From Brachybacterium muris (GTDB lineage Bacteria > Actinomycetota > Actinomycetes > Actinomycetales > Dermabacteraceae): a DNA stretch of 64,000 nt. Position 1 is the stretch's first letter. Every line of letters starts with the position of its first letter. The notes under the pieces are model-generated. The model saw nothing but the letters and a program-made list of their open reading frames with translations. It did not search any database and was not told where the DNA came from. Below, piece after piece: positions 7,289 through 17,132 of this stretch. The translations under genes and the position numbers were made by a program. The DNA lies in contig NZ_JAFBCB010000001.1 in NCBI RefSeq assembly GCF_016907455.1, forward strand, positions 1,178,001-1,242,000, written 5' to 3'.

Positions 7289-8716
7289 ATGCCAGGACCA
7301 GGGAAGACGGCCGCGACGGACGCCGGGACGAGCTCCGGCGAGCTGCACACCGTCCGCGCCCACGAGATGCTGCTCGGGGACCGGCTGGTCGCGGCCGAGC
7401 TCGACATCGAGGACGGCCGGATCACCGCGATCCGCCCGCTCCCGGACGAGGCACCGCGCCTGCCCGGCACCCTCGTCGTCCCCGACGGTCTGCAGGTGCT
7501 GCCCGGGAACGTGGACACTCACGTGCACATCAACGAGCCCGGCCGCACCGAGTGGGAGGGTTTCTCGACCGCCACCCGCGCCGCCGCGCTCGGCGGGGTC
7601 ACGACCCTCGTGGACATGCCGCTGAACTCCATCCCGCCCACGATCGACGTGGCATCGCTGCGTGTGAAGCAGGCCGCCGCCCGCGACGCACTCGCGGTGG
7701 ACCTCGGGTTCTGGGGCGGGGTCGTCCCCGGCAACACCGCCGAGCTGCGCCCGCTGTGGGAGGCGGGCGTGATGGGCTTCAAGTGCTTCCTGCTGCCGTC
7801 GGGGGTGGACGAGTTCCCGCCGGTCGACGCCGCCCAGCTGCGCGCGGCGATGCATGAGGTCGCCACCTTCGACGGGCTCGTGATCGTCCACGCCGAGGAC
7901 GCCTCCACCATCGACGCCGCCCCGGCGGTGCCGTCCGCGAAGTACACCGACTTCGTCGCCTCCCGGCCCGAGTCCGCCGAGGTCACCGCGATCGCGCGGC
8001 TCATCGAGGCGGTGCGCGAGACCGGGGCCCGCACCCACCTGCTCCACCTCTCCAGCGCCCGCGCCCTGGACCTCATCCAGCAGGCCAAGGCGGAGGGTCT
8101 GCCGCTCACGGTCGAGACCTGTCCGCACTACCTGTGCTTCGCCGCGGAGGCCGTGCCGGATGCGTCGCCGGAGTACAAGTGCTGCCCGCCGATCCGCGAC
8201 GCCGGCAACCGCGACGCCCTCTGGCAGGGCCTCGAGGCCGGGCTCATCGACATGATCGTCACCGACCACTCGCCGTCCTCCCCGGCGGAGAAGCACCGCG
8301 GCGCCCCCGACCTCCAGCAGGCCTGGGGCGGGATCTCCGGACTCCAGGCCGGGTTCACCGCCATCGCCGCCGAGGCCCGCACCCGCGGCATCGACATCGC
8401 CCAGGTGAGTCGCTGGATGGCGCGGGCGACCGCCGACCTCGTGGGCCTCGCCCACAAGGGCCGCCTCGAGGTGGGCGCCGACGCGGACCTGATCCTCTAC
8501 GACCCGGCCCGCCCCCAGACCCTGCGCGCGGACCGCTTCGCCCACCGTCACCCGCTCTCCGCCTACGACGGCCTCGCGCTCCAGGGCGCGGTGGTCGATG
8601 CGGTGCTGCGCGGGCAGATCCTCGCGGCCGACGAGGACGCGTCCCCGCGCGGCCGGTTCCTCGGGGGGCCCGGGGCGACGGCGCCCGGCGCGGAGCAGGC
8701 GGGAGCGGGCGCATGA
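7289..8716 (+). CDS. allB: Allantoinase
   Basis: 475 residues. Cyclic amidohydrolase that opens allantoin to allantoate. The metal-binding 'DTHVHINEPGRTEWEGF' is at about residues 73-89, the carboxylated lysine motif is in 'GFKCFLLPSG', further histidines are in 'IVHAED' and 'LLHLSSARAL', and the catalytic Asp is in 'VTDHSPSSPAEK'. These patterns separate it from dihydropyrimidinase and dihydroorotase. ATG 7289 was chosen because it follows the uricase stop by 11 bp; the in-frame start at 7256 lies inside uricase. The stop overlaps the xdhC start. Confidence 0.94.
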   Translation: MPGPGKTAATDAGTSSGELHTVRAHEMLLGDRLVAAELDIEDGRITAIRPLPDEAPRLPGTLVVPDGLQVLPGNVDTHVHINEPGRTEWEGFSTATRAAALGGVTTLVDMPLNSIPPTIDVASLRVKQAAARDALAVDLGFWGGVVPGNTAELRPLWEAGVMGFKCFLLPSGVDEFPPVDAAQLRAAMHEVATFDGLVIVHAEDASTIDAAPAVPSAKYTDFVASRPESAEVTAIARLIEAVRETGARTHLLHLSSARALDLIQQAKAEGLPLTVETCPHYLCFAAEAVPDASPEYKCCPPIRDAGNRDALWQGLEAGLIDMIVTDHSPSSPAEKHRGAPDLQQAWGGISGLQAGFTAIAAEARTRGIDIAQVSRWMARATADLVGLAHKGRLEVGADADLILYDPARPQTLRADRFAHRHPLSAYDGLALQGAVVDAVLRGQILAADEDASPRGRFLGGPGATAPGAEQAGAGA

Positions 8717-9981
8717 GCGACACCCTCGCCGCGCCGCTCCCGGGTGGCCTCGCCGCGGCCTGCACCCGCTGGCTCGAGGCCGGCAAGCCCCTCGCGCTCG
8801 CCACCATCGTCGCGACCGAGGGCTCCGCGCCCCGGCCGCTCGGCACCACGATGGTGATCGGGGAGGGCGGGGTGGTGCGCGGCTCCCTCTCCGGCGGCTG
8901 CGTCGAGTCCGACCTCATCGAGCAGGGCCTCGAGGTGCTCGCCACCGGCGTGCCCGAGCGCCGCACCTACGGCTACACCGACGCCGCCGCCTGGGAGGTG
9001 GGGCTCATGTGCGGCGGCAGCATCGACGTGCTCGTCCAGCCTCTCGCCGCCCCGGACCCCGCCGCCGGACTCGACGCGCTGCTGGACGGTGCACCGGGAG
9101 CGCTGCTGTGGAGCCTCGACGAACCGAGCCGACGCCTCGCCCTGCCCGTCCCGCTCGCCGACGACGCGGGGGAGTGGGAGGGCCCGCTCGCGGCGCTGCT
9201 CGGCGGGGCCGACGGGCCCGGCGCGACCGACGAGGGCGACGCGACCGGCGGGCCCGGCGCGACCGGCGGGCCAGTGCACTCCGTCGACCCCGCGCTCGTG
9301 CGCCGCCTCGCCGCACAGCTCGCCGCCCGCACCTCCGCCGGCGAGACCGGCATCATCGCCCTGCCCGCCGACTGCGGTCTGCCCGCCGAGGGCATCCCGG
9401 GCCTGCCCGCCCCCGATGCCCCCGAGCTGTTCCTCCTCGTGAGGCGCCCCGCCCCGCGCCTGATCGTCAGCGGCACCACCGACCTCGCCGCGGCACTGCT
9501 CGCCCAGGGCCGCACCCTCGGCTACGACACCACCGTCGTCGACCCGCGCAGCACCTTCCTCACCCGTGAGCGGTTCCCCGCCGCGGACCGGATCGTCGTC
9601 GCCCGCCCCGACCGCTACCTCCGCGAGGAGGACGAGGCCGGGCGGCTCGACGACCGCACCGTCATCGCATGCCTGGGGCATGATCCGAAGATCGACGACC
9701 CCCTGGTCGAGACCGCGCTCTCCCTCCCGGTCGCCTACGTCGGCGCGATGGGCTCTCGACGCACCCACCACGAGCGGATCCGCCGTCTCCTCGAACGGGG
9801 CGTCATCACCACCCAGCTCCAGGCCCTGCACTCGCCGATCGGCCTGGACCTCGGCGGCTCCACCCCCGCCGAGTTCGCGCTCTCCGTCATGGCGGAGGTC
9901 GTCGCCGAGCGCACCGGCCGCGCCGCCGCGAGACCGCTGCGCACCACCACCGGCCCCCTGCACGGAAGCATCCCCGCATGA
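8713..9981 (+). CDS. xdhC: XdhC/CoxI family molybdenum-enzyme maturation factor
   Basis: 422 residues. Binds molybdenum cofactor and promotes its sulfuration before insertion into xanthine dehydrogenase. The N-terminal XdhC_CoxI domain shows '[18 protein letters not shown]' and '[13 protein letters not shown]'; the C-terminal Rossmann-type domain shows '[15 protein letters not shown]', '[17 protein letters not shown]' and '[15 protein letters not shown]'. A linker of about 40 residues, rich in Gly, Ala, Thr and Asp with short internal repeats, joins the two. It is flanked by ATGA overlaps on both sides, placing it immediately before its client enzyme. Confidence 0.92.
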   Translation: MSDTLAAPLPGGLAAACTRWLEAGKPLALATIVATEGSAPRPLGTTMVIGEGGVVRGSLSGGCVESDLIEQGLEVLATGVPERRTYGYTDAAAWEVGLMCGGSIDVLVQPLAAPDPAAGLDALLDGAPGALLWSLDEPSRRLALPVPLADDAGEWEGPLAALLGGADGPGATDEGDATGGPGATGGPVHSVDPALVRRLAAQLAARTSAGETGIIALPADCGLPAEGIPGLPAPDAPELFLLVRRPAPRLIVSGTTDLAAALLAQGRTLGYDTTVVDPRSTFLTRERFPAADRIVVARPDRYLREEDEAGRLDDRTVIACLGHDPKIDDPLVETALSLPVAYVGAMGSRRTHHERIRRLLERGVITTQLQALHSPIGLDLGGSTPAEFALSVMAEVVAERTGRAAARPLRTTTGPLHGSIPA

Positions 9982-12900
9982 CCACCACACCGCAGACCTC
10001 CCGCCCCGCACCCCCGGCCGGAGCCCCCGTGATCGTCGACGGCACCCCCGCCGCGGCCCCGCCCCGCCCCGGCCAGTGCCTGCGCACCTACCTGCGCGAC
10101 CTCGGCCGGCTCGGCGTGAAGAAGGGCTGCGACGGAGGCGACTGCGGCGCCTGCACCGTGCACCTGGACGGCAAGCCCGTGCACAGCTGCGTCGTCCCCG
10201 CCGTCCGCGCGGCGGGCGCGAGCGTCACCACGATCAACGGCCTCGCCGCGACCGCCCCCGCACCCACCGAGATCCCGGCAGGTGGCGCAGCCCCGTCGGC
10301 CGCCGCAGCCCCGTCGGCCGGCGCAGCCCCGTCGGCGGACGCGACCCCGCCCGCCCCGGCGGGCCCTGCCACCCCGCCCGAGCACCCCGTCCAGTGCGCG
10401 TTCCGCACGGCGCAGGGCTTCCAGTGCGGGTTCTGCACCCCCGGCATGATCATGACCGCCGCGGCGCTGACCGACGGGGACCGTGCCGACCTGCCCCGCT
10501 CCCTCAAGGGCAACCTGTGCCGCTGCACCGGCTACTCCGCGATCGAGGACGCGATCGGCGGACACGTCCACGTCGAGGACGGTGCCGCCGCTGGCCGCAG
10601 CCTCGGCGCCCCCGCCGCGCGCCGCGTCGTCACCGGCACCGAGCAGTACACGCTCGACGTGGACCCGGCGACCCTGCCGGGGCTGCTGCACCTGAAGATC
10701 CTCCGCTCCCCGCACGCCCACGCGCAGATCCGCGGCATCGACACCGCCGCGGCGCTCGCGATCCCCGGCGTGCACACCGTCCTCACCCACGAGGACGCCC
10801 CGGCCACCCTGTTCTCCACCGGCCAGCACGAGCACCTCGCCGACGACCCGCTGGACACCCGCGTCCTGGACGACACGGTCCGCTTCGTCGGCCAGCGCGT
10901 CGCCGCCGTCCTCGCCGACACCGTCACCGCCGCCGAGGCCGGGGTGCGCGCCCTGAAGGTCGACTACGAGGTGCTCGAAGCGGTCACCGACCCGGCCCTC
11001 GCCCGCTTCGGCCCGGCCCTGCACGGCGAGAAGACCGGCGCCTCCGGCATCGCGGATCCTGCGACGAACCTGGTCACCGCCCTGCACACCCGCGTCGGGG
11101 ATCTCGACGACGGGCTCGCCCGCGCCGCCGTCGTGATCGACCGCGAGTTCGAGACCCAGCGCGTCCAGCACGTCAGCCTCGAGACCCACGCCTCCATCGC
11201 GACCCTCGACGAGGGCGGGACGCTCGTGGTCCGCTCGAGCACCCAGGTGCCCTATCTGGCAAAGCGCACCCTGGTGCGCATGTTCGACCTGGATGAGGAG
11301 AAGGTGCGGGTGATCGCGCCGCGCATCGGCGGCGGCTTCGGCGGGAAGCAGGAGGTGTTCACCGAGGACCTGGTGGCGCTCGCGACCCTGCGCACCGGGC
11401 GGCCCGTGCAGCTCGAGCACACCCGCACCGAGCAGTTCACCTCCACCTCGGTGCGCCACCCCATGCGGCTGCGGGTCCGGGCCGGGGCCGACGCCGACGG
11501 TCGCCTCACCGCGATCCACCTCTCGCTGCTCTCGAACACCGGCGCCTACGGCAACCACGGCCCCGGCACCATGTTCCACGGCACCGGCGAATGCCTGGCC
11601 GTCTACAACAGCCCGGTCAAAGCTGTGGACGCCGAGGTGGTCTACACCAACACCGTCCCCTCCGGCGCGTTCCGCGGCTACGGCCTCAGCCAGACCGTCT
11701 TCGCCGTCGAGTCCACGATGGACGACCTCGCCCGCGAGCTCGGCATGGACCCCTTCGCCTTCCGCCGCCTGAACGTGATCCGCGAGGGCGATCCGATGAT
11801 CTCCACCTCGCCCACCCCCACGGCCGACGTCGAGTACGGCTCCTACGGGCTGGACCAGTGCCTTGACCTGGTCGAGGAGGCGCTCGCCGCGCCTGGTGAG
11901 GGGCTGGGGGAGTCGGCCGACGGGGCTCCTGGCGGGGCCGGCCGGGCGGCCGACGAGGCTGCCGGCGCGGGCGCGCCCGGGCTCGGGCCCGACTGGGCCG
12001 TCGGCACCGGGATGGCGCTGTCGATGCTGGACACCGTCCCGCCGCGCGGCCACTTCTCCCACAGCCGCCTGGCGCTCCGCCCCGACGGCACGATCGAGGT
12101 GCGCATCGGCACAGCCGAGTTCGGCAACGGCACCACCACCGTCCACGTCCAGCTCGCCGCCGCTGCGCTCGGCTGCTCCCCCGACCGGCTCACGATCCTC
12201 CAGTCCGACACGTCGCTGGTCGGCCACGACACCGGGGCGTACGGCTCCGCGGGCACCGTCGTCGCCGGCAAGGCGACGCTCCACGCGGCGCAGACGCTGT
12301 TCGGGCTGCTCGCCCAGCGGGCGTCGGCGCTCGCCGGGGCGGCGACGGCCGACGAGAGCGCTGCCGCCGGTGGCCTCGCGCCTGTCGGTGAGCACGCTCC
12401 CGGCGGCGGCCGTGATCCCAGCGGCGACCGCGCAGGCGACTGGGCGGGTGAGGCCGCGGGCCTCCGCCACAGCCCGACCGGCGCCCTCGTCACCTGGGAG
12501 GACCTCGCCGCGAGCACCACCGAGGACTCGCCTCTCGAGGCCGAGGCGCACTGGGACGGCTCGCCCCGCTCCGTCGCCTTCAACGTCCACGGGGTGCGGG
12601 TCGCGGTGCACCGCCGCACCGGCGAGCTGCGGATCCTGCAGAGCGTGCAGGCGGCCGATGCCGGCTTCGTCGTGAACCCCCTGCAGTGCCGCGGCCAGGT
12701 GCAGGGCGGGGCCGCGCAGGCCCTCGGCGCGGCGCTGCACGAGGAGGTGATCGTGGACGACGCCGGGAAGGTCACCACCGACATCCTGCGCCAGTACCAC
12801 GTGCCCACCTACGCGGACGTGCCCCGCACCGAGGTGCTCTTCGCGACCACCAGCGACCGCCTCGGCCCGCTCGGCGCGAAGTCCATGAGCGAGAGCCCCT

Positions 12901-13037
12901 ACACACCGGTGGCCCCCGCCCTCACCAACGCGGTGCGCGACGCGGTCGGCGTGCGGATGACCTCGCTGCCCATGAGCCGCGACCGGCTCTACCTCGCGAT
13001 GAAGGCCGCGGGCGTCGTCCCCGGCCGCCTCGCCTGA
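9978..13037 (+). CDS. Xanthine/hypoxanthine dehydrogenase, fused [2Fe-2S] and molybdopterin subunits
   Basis: 1019 residues. Oxidises hypoxanthine and xanthine to urate in the cytosol. Residues 30-200 are the iron-sulfur unit: Cys 51, 56, 59, 71 bind the ferredoxin-type cluster and Cys 150, 153, 181, 183 the second cluster. From about residue 205 follows the molybdopterin unit with '[13 protein letters not shown]', '[13 protein letters not shown]' and '[18 protein letters not shown]', whose Glu sits where the catalytic Glu is expected. The FAD domain is missing from the chain and is encoded separately at 17925-18860. Three Ala/Gly-rich inserts (near residues 100-135, 640-670 and 795-840) interrupt otherwise conserved domains. 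Some other purine or heterocycle hydroxylase of this family is the alternative. Confidence 0.9.
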   Translation: MTTTPQTSRPAPPAGAPVIVDGTPAAAPPRPGQCLRTYLRDLGRLGVKKGCDGGDCGACTVHLDGKPVHSCVVPAVRAAGASVTTINGLAATAPAPTEIPAGGAAPSAAAAPSAGAAPSADATPPAPAGPATPPEHPVQCAFRTAQGFQCGFCTPGMIMTAAALTDGDRADLPRSLKGNLCRCTGYSAIEDAIGGHVHVEDGAAAGRSLGAPAARRVVTGTEQYTLDVDPATLPGLLHLKILRSPHAHAQIRGIDTAAALAIPGVHTVLTHEDAPATLFSTGQHEHLADDPLDTRVLDDTVRFVGQRVAAVLADTVTAAEAGVRALKVDYEVLEAVTDPALARFGPALHGEKTGASGIADPATNLVTALHTRVGDLDDGLARAAVVIDREFETQRVQHVSLETHASIATLDEGGTLVVRSSTQVPYLAKRTLVRMFDLDEEKVRVIAPRIGGGFGGKQEVFTEDLVALATLRTGRPVQLEHTRTEQFTSTSVRHPMRLRVRAGADADGRLTAIHLSLLSNTGAYGNHGPGTMFHGTGECLAVYNSPVKAVDAEVVYTNTVPSGAFRGYGLSQTVFAVESTMDDLARELGMDPFAFRRLNVIREGDPMISTSPTPTADVEYGSYGLDQCLDLVEEALAAPGEGLGESADGAPGGAGRAADEAAGAGAPGLGPDWAVGTGMALSMLDTVPPRGHFSHSRLALRPDGTIEVRIGTAEFGNGTTTVHVQLAAAALGCSPDRLTILQSDTSLVGHDTGAYGSAGTVVAGKATLHAAQTLFGLLAQRASALAGAATADESAAAGGLAPVGEHAPGGGRDPSGDRAGDWAGEAAGLRHSPTGALVTWEDLAASTTEDSPLEAEAHWDGSPRSVAFNVHGVRVAVHRRTGELRILQSVQAADAGFVVNPLQCRGQVQGGAAQALGAALHEEVIVDDAGKVTTDILRQYHVPTYADVPRTEVLFATTSDRLGPLGAKSMSESPYTPVAPALTNAVRDAVGVRMTSLPMSRDRLYLAMKAAGVVPGRLA
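10287..10340 (+). repeat. Three tandem 18-bp repeats inside the xdh iron-sulfur domain
   Basis: Units at 10287-10304, 10305-10322 and 10323-10340 all begin GCAGCCCCGTCGGC and vary in their last four bases. They encode an Ala-Pro-Ser-rich linker (AAPSAA-type) between the two cluster-binding halves, outside the cysteine motifs. Each unit contains the CCCGTCGGC word that recurs across the window. Confidence 0.85.
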
Positions 13038-13050
13038 GCGAGCCCGGAAC

Positions 13051-13096
13051 GGCCGACGGGCCCACGCGTACGGCCTCGTCGGCCCGCCCGTCGGCC
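13051..13096. terminator. Possible hairpin terminator between convergent genes
   Basis: GGCCGACGGGC at 13051-13061 can pair perfectly with GCCCGTCGGCC at 13086-13096 (11 bp, 24-nt loop). It lies between the xdh stop at 13037 and the minus-strand deaminase stop at 13120. No T tract follows, and the arms are also copies of the word enriched in this window, so a second role is possible. Confidence 0.5.
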
Positions 13097-13119
13097 CGTC
13101 GTGGACCTGGCCCGAGCGG

Positions 13120-13776
13120 TCAGCTCGCGTGCACTCCGGTGCCGCGGGCGTTGTAGAGGGTCGCGCCGCCGCCGGCGACGAGGTCGCGGTAGTCGGCGAG
13201 GACCTGGACCGCCTCCTCGCACAGCACCCCGGTCTCCACCTCGATGCCGCGCTCGGCGAAGCGGCCGATCCAGTCCTCGGGCATGGGGCCCTCGTCGAAG
13301 CCGGTCAGCTCCTCCACCTCGGGCCCGTCCACGGCGATGACCAGACGCTTCACCCCGGACCACATGGTCGCGCCGTAGCACATGACGCACGGGCGGGCAT
13401 TGACCCACAGCTCCAGCGGCGCCGCCCCCGCTGCGCCCAGATCCCAGGTCCCGCGCCGCGCCTGGGCGAGGGACAGGGTGGTGACCTCGGCGTGCATGGA
13501 GGACAGCCCCGATGCCAGCACCCGGTTCACGCCGGCGGTGACGATCTCGCCGCTGGCGGGGTCGCGCACGAGCGCGGCGAAGGGCCCGCCGCCGCCCTCG
13601 CGCATGTTGCGGTCCGCAAGCCGGTTCAGCAGCCGCATCAGCACCGTGCGCGCCTCCTGCCCGTCCCCGACCGGGCCGTGCCCGAGCGCGGCGACCTCCT
13701 CGTCCACCCACACCGGCATCGACGCGCCGAAGGAGGTGACAGGAGAGATGGTGTCGGAGCGGTGCTGCGGGGCCAT
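13120..13776 (-). CDS. Nucleoside/guanine deaminase, cytidine-deaminase fold
   Basis: 218 residues. Zinc-dependent deaminase; in this setting guanine to xanthine is the most useful reaction. The zinc motifs are HAEVTTL (His and catalytic Glu) and PCVMCYGATMW (two Cys), and 'EGGGGPFAALVRD' resembles GuaD-type enzymes. It is longer than the typical 155-residue GuaD because of an extended N-terminus and a C-terminal 'GVLCEEAVQVLADYRDL' region. ATG 13776 has a GGGAGG ribosome site just upstream; the open frame continues far upstream but without family similarity. It is divergent from the transporter operon and has its own GAAAC-box promoter. Deamination of another nucleobase or nucleoside is possible. 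Confidence 0.8.
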   Translation of the reverse strand: MAPQHRSDTISPVTSFGASMPVWVDEEVAALGHGPVGDGQEARTVLMRLLNRLADRNMREGGGGPFAALVRDPASGEIVTAGVNRVLASGLSSMHAEVTTLSLAQARRGTWDLGAAGAAPLELWVNARPCVMCYGATMWSGVKRLVIAVDGPEVEELTGFDEGPMPEDWIGRFAERGIEVETGVLCEEAVQVLADYRDLVAGGGATLYNARGTGVHAS

Positions 13777-13880
13777 GGGTGCCTCCCGGCGGAGCGCGGG
13801 CCGTTGCGATGACGGCCCGGTGAGTGGGTGCGTGGGGTGGCCGGAGTGACGGGAACCGATCCGTCCCTCCGACCGCGGCC

Positions 13881-13912
13881 AGGCTAGGCTCGGGATGTGT
13901 CGACGGTGTTTC
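13881..13912 (-). promoter_or_regulatory. Minus-strand promoter of the deaminase gene with phased boxes
   Basis: On the minus strand GAAAC begins at 13912 and the one-mismatch box GACAC begins at 13901, 11 bp later. TAGCCT begins at 13886, so the distances to it are 26 and 15 bp, the same two values as at the other purine promoters. The predicted leader is about 95 nt. Confidence 0.55.
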
Positions 13913-14030
13913 GGTGAGGCACGAGATCGTGGCGAGTTCCGCCCAGGTCGATCCCGAGTCAATCCCGCGACCGCGCTGAGACCCGTCCGAGACCTGGCCG
14001 AGACCTGCCCGGGCCCCACGTTACGCCCCC

Positions 14031-14073
14031 GAAACAGGAGCGCACCCCTCACGAAACAGCCGTTCCATAGCGT
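14031..14073 (+). promoter_or_regulatory. Transporter operon promoter with 22-bp-spaced GAAAC boxes
   Basis: GAAAC boxes begin at 14031 and 14053 (22 bp apart) and TAGCGT at 14068-14073 begins 15 bp after the second. The layout is identical to the minus-strand promoter at 5740-5782. Transcription from about 14080 would give a leader of roughly 155 nt before the ATG at 14237. Confidence 0.6.
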
Positions 14074-14107
14074 GGCCGCCATCGGATGACCCGTTGCGGA
14101 GCACCTG

Positions 14108-14129
14108 CTGCGCAGGAGCTCCTGCGCAG
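14108..14129. repeat. 22-bp perfect palindrome in the transporter leader
   Basis: CTGCGCAGGAG at 14108-14118 is followed immediately by its reverse complement CTCCTGCGCAG at 14119-14129, with no spacer. It lies about 28 bp downstream of the predicted transcription start, inside the untranslated leader. It could be a dimer-binding operator or form a leader hairpin. The rest of the 460-bp gap 13777-14236 holds only the two divergent promoters; I see no gene in it. Confidence 0.7.
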
Positions 14130-14236
14130 CCCGGTCCCGGCCCCCGTCGGCCGCCCCGGACCCCACGCGCCGCACGGTCCCCGATACCGCGCAGGACCAC
14201 CGCGCGGACGAGAACCAGTGGAAAGAAGCGCCCTCG

Positions 14237-15325
14237 ATGCACCACCGTCCTGCCGCCCCCGCCGCGCTCCCCGGAGTCACCGCCGCGCCCTCCCGCCGAC
14301 TGCTGCTGGCCGGTGCGCTCGCCGCCCCCGCCCTCGCCCTCGCGGGCTGCTCCGGGTCGGCCGGCGGCGCGAGCGCGGGCGGCAGCCTCGGCACCCTCGA
14401 GGTGAACCAGAACTGGATCCGCACCACCGAGTTCGCCGGCGAGTACTTCGCCGACTCCCGCGGCTACTACACCGGCGCCGGCTTCGAGGAGGTCACCCTC
14501 ATCCCCGGCGGCCCCTCCGGCACCTCCTCGGAGGCGATGGTACTGTCCGACTCGGCACTGGTCGGGATGACGACCCCGCTCGCGGCCGGGTCGATGGTCG
14601 CGGGGGAGGAGGCGCCGCTAGTGCTGCTCGGTGCGAAGTTCCAGCGCAACCCCTTCACCATCTGCTCCACCTCCACCACCCCCATCACCACCCCCGCCGA
14701 CCTCGTCGGCAAGCGGATCGGCGTCGCCACCGGCACCAACGAGGTCCTCTTCGACGCGCTCCTCGAGGTCAACGGCATCGACCCTGCCGACGTCGAGCGG
14801 GTCACCGTCCAGTTCGACCCCCAGCCGCTGATCAACGGCGAGGTCGACGGCCAGATCTGCACCCTGACCAACGAGGCGATCACCGTCTCCCTCGCCGGGC
14901 TCGAGGCCGTGAACCTGCCGCTGGCCGACAACGGCCTGCCCTTCGTCTCCGGCGCCTTCGTCACCACTCTCCAGAACGTCGCCGAGCGGCGCGAGGAGCT
15001 GAAGGGCTTCCTCGCCGCCACCGTGCGCGGCTGGAAGGACGCCCTCGCCGACCCCGAGGAGTCCGCGCGCCTGGCCTACGAGGAGTACGGCGCGGACCTC
15101 GGGCTCGACCCCGAGAAGGAGCAGCGCCAGGCCGAGGCCCAGAACCAGCTCGTGGTCAGCGACGAGACCGACGCGAACGGCCTGTTCACCATCTCCGACG
15201 AGCTCGCCGCGAAGAACATCGAGCTCCTGGCCCTGGCCGGGCACGAGGTCGACCAGGACGCCTTCTTCGACCCGACCCTGCTGCAGGAGGTCTACGAGGA
15301 GAACCCCGACCTCCTCCCCGCCTGA
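14237..15325 (+). CDS. ABC transporter substrate-binding lipoprotein, NMT1/SsuA-like
   Basis: 362 residues. A lipoprotein signal ([12 protein letters not shown], lipobox LALAGC at about residue 37) precedes an NMT1/SsuA-type periplasmic-binding fold. It heads an operon with a matching ATPase, two permeases, the xanthine dehydrogenase FAD subunit and a purine-type amidohydrolase. Family members bind sulfonates, nitrate, thiamine precursors or pyrimidines; the operon strongly suggests a purine base, urate or ureide as ligand. It is a close paralogue of the orphan protein at 4589-5683. A 22-bp palindrome lies in its leader. Confidence 0.9.
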   Translation: MHHRPAAPAALPGVTAAPSRRLLLAGALAAPALALAGCSGSAGGASAGGSLGTLEVNQNWIRTTEFAGEYFADSRGYYTGAGFEEVTLIPGGPSGTSSEAMVLSDSALVGMTTPLAAGSMVAGEEAPLVLLGAKFQRNPFTICSTSTTPITTPADLVGKRIGVATGTNEVLFDALLEVNGIDPADVERVTVQFDPQPLINGEVDGQICTLTNEAITVSLAGLEAVNLPLADNGLPFVSGAFVTTLQNVAERREELKGFLAATVRGWKDALADPEESARLAYEEYGADLGLDPEKEQRQAEAQNQLVVSDETDANGLFTISDELAAKNIELLALAGHEVDQDAFFDPTLLQEVYEENPDLLPA

Positions 15326-15390
15326 CCCCACCCACGCACTGCCCCGCCAGCACCGCCACCCCTGATCCGGCACCCCGAAAGGGCACCAGA

Positions 15391-16230
15391 ATGACCGCGC
15401 AGAGCACGCCCCGCCCCACCACCGAGCTGCCCCGGGCCGGCGCCACCGGCATCGACCTCCGGGGCCTGAGCAAGACCTTCACCTCCGGCCGGCGTCCTGT
15501 CACCGCCTTCCAGGACACCCAGCTCGCCACAGACCGCGGCTCGTTCCTCTCGCTGCTGGGCCCCTCGGGCTGCGGCAAGTCGACGATCCTGCGGATCCTC
15601 GCCGGTCTCGAGGCGCCGACGACCGGCACCGCGCTCGTGGACGGGATGAGCCCCAAGCAGCTGCGCGCCAGCTCCCGCCTCGGGATCGCCTTCCAGGACT
15701 CCGCCCTGCTGCCCTGGCGCACCGTGCGCGGCAACATCCGTCTCGCCCTCGAGGTCGCCGGGAAGCTCGAGAACGAACCCTACATCGACGACCTCCTGGA
15801 CCTGGTGGGGCTGCGCGCCTTCGAGAACGCGAAGCCGGGCCAGCTCTCCGGCGGCATGCGCCAGCGCGTCTCGATCGCCCGCGCCCTTGTCGTCAAGCCG
15901 GAGGTTCTGCTGCTCGACGAGCCCTTCGGCGCGCTCGACGACATGACCCGTCAGCGCCTGAACCTCGAGCTGCTGCGCATCTGGACCGAGAAGCCCGCGA
16001 CGACCCTGATGGTCACCCACGGCATCTCCGAGGCCGTGTTCCTCTCCGACCAGGTCGCCGTGATGAGCGCGCGGCCCGGCCGGATCGTCGAGGTGTTCGA
16101 CGTGGACCTGCCGCGCCCCCGCACCCCCGAGATGATGCGCACCCCGGAGTTCCACGCCCTGTGCGACCACGCCTCGGAGGTGCTGTTCGGCGCCCCGGCC
16201 GACGCCGCCGCGCTGCCCGAGAGCGCGTGA
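15391..16230 (+). CDS. ABC transporter ATP-binding protein, SsuB/TauB type
   Basis: 279 residues. Energises the importer formed with the two permeases that follow. Walker [10 protein letters not shown] (about residues 58-66), Q-loop '[13 protein letters not shown]', signature LSGGMRQRV, Walker [12 protein letters not shown] and H-loop 'VTHGISEAV' are all intact. The Q-loop sequence LLPW is typical of the nitrate/sulfonate/taurine importer class. It starts 65 bp after the binding protein gene, so it is in the same operon. Confidence 0.93.
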   Translation: MTAQSTPRPTTELPRAGATGIDLRGLSKTFTSGRRPVTAFQDTQLATDRGSFLSLLGPSGCGKSTILRILAGLEAPTTGTALVDGMSPKQLRASSRLGIAFQDSALLPWRTVRGNIRLALEVAGKLENEPYIDDLLDLVGLRAFENAKPGQLSGGMRQRVSIARALVVKPEVLLLDEPFGALDDMTRQRLNLELLRIWTEKPATTLMVTHGISEAVFLSDQVAVMSARPGRIVEVFDVDLPRPRTPEMMRTPEFHALCDHASEVLFGAPADAAALPESA

Positions 16231-16262
16231 GCCCGCCGACGCGGGAGAAGGAGGACCATGCC

Positions 16263-17132
16263 ATGACCGCTGCCACCCCCACCACCGCCGTCGCGGACGA
16301 GATCCCCGCCGTCCCCTCCCTGCCCGCCCGTCGGCCGCTGCCCCGCTGGGCGATTGGCGTGCTCGGCACCCTCGCCGTGATCGCCGGGTGGTGGATCCTC
16401 GCCGGCACGGTGCTCTCCGGGGCCGGGGCGGCCGAGGGCGGTGCGATCCCCACCCCCGGCGCGATCCTCGCCCAGCTCGCGGCCGACGGGTGGACCTACT
16501 ACTCCCGCAACGCCTCGGTCACCCTCGCGGAGGCGGGCCTCGGCTACCTCCTCGGCAACGCCCTCGCGCTGCTGCTCGCCGCGGTGGTGATGCTGGTGCC
16601 CGCGCTCGAGCGGATCATCACCCAGCTGGGCGTCATCAGCTACTGCCTGCCGCTGGTCGCGATCGGTCCGATCATCTTCATCGTCCTCGGTCCGCCCGCC
16701 TCCGGCGCCCCCTCCGGGACCGCCGTCGTCCTCGCCGCCCTGTCGGTCTTCTTCACGACCCTGGTCGGCTCCATCCTGGGCCTCAGGAGCGCCGACAAGG
16801 CGGCGCTGGACGTCATCACCGTCTACGGCGGCACCCGCCTCACCCAGCTGCGCAAGGTCCAGATCATCTCCGCCCTGCCCAGCGTCCTGAACTCCCTGAA
16901 GATCGCCGCGCCCGGCGCGCTGCTCGGCGCGGTGCTCGGCGAGTACGTCGGCGGCGTCGACCGGGGCCTGGGCCCTGCGATGGTCAACGCCCAGCAGTCC
17001 CTCGAGATCGAGCGCGTGTGGGGCGTGGCCATCGTGTGCGGCCTGCTCGCCGGCGTCGCCTTCGCGATCCTCGCGCTCGTCGCCCGTTTCGCCACCCCCT
17101 GGTCCACCGGCACCGAAGGAGGCAGGTCCTGA
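16263..17132 (+). CDS. ABC transporter permease, SsuC/TauC type (first)
   Basis: 289 residues with about six predicted membrane helices after a 20-residue hydrophilic N-terminus. The ATPase-contact (EAA-type) loop is at 'ITVYGGTRLTQLRKVQIISA' and continues 'LPSVLNSLKIAAPGALLGAVLGEY', as in BPD_transp_1 permeases of sulfonate-type systems. ATG 16263 follows a purine-rich GGGAGAAGGAGG; an ATG five bases earlier meets a stop at once. The stop overlaps the next permease start. Confidence 0.9.
   Translation: MTAATPTTAVADEIPAVPSLPARRPLPRWAIGVLGTLAVIAGWWILAGTVLSGAGAAEGGAIPTPGAILAQLAADGWTYYSRNASVTLAEAGLGYLLGNALALLLAAVVMLVPALERIITQLGVISYCLPLVAIGPIIFIVLGPPASGAPSGTAVVLAALSVFFTTLVGSILGLRSADKAALDVITVYGGTRLTQLRKVQIISALPSVLNSLKIAAPGALLGAVLGEYVGGVDRGLGPAMVNAQQSLEIERVWGVAIVCGLLAGVAFAILALVARFATPWSTGTEGGRS

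Noticed and set aside
9735-12800. A 1021-codon open frame antisense to the xanthine dehydrogenase gene
   Set aside because: High GC makes long antisense frames common. The product is low-complexity Gly/Val/Arg-rich without any domain, while the opposite strand encodes a clear enzyme.
13777-14427. Upstream extension of the minus-strand deaminase to a 435-residue protein
   Set aside because: The added sequence is unlike any deaminase, crosses the predicted divergent promoters and palindrome, and overlaps the binding-protein gene on the other strand.
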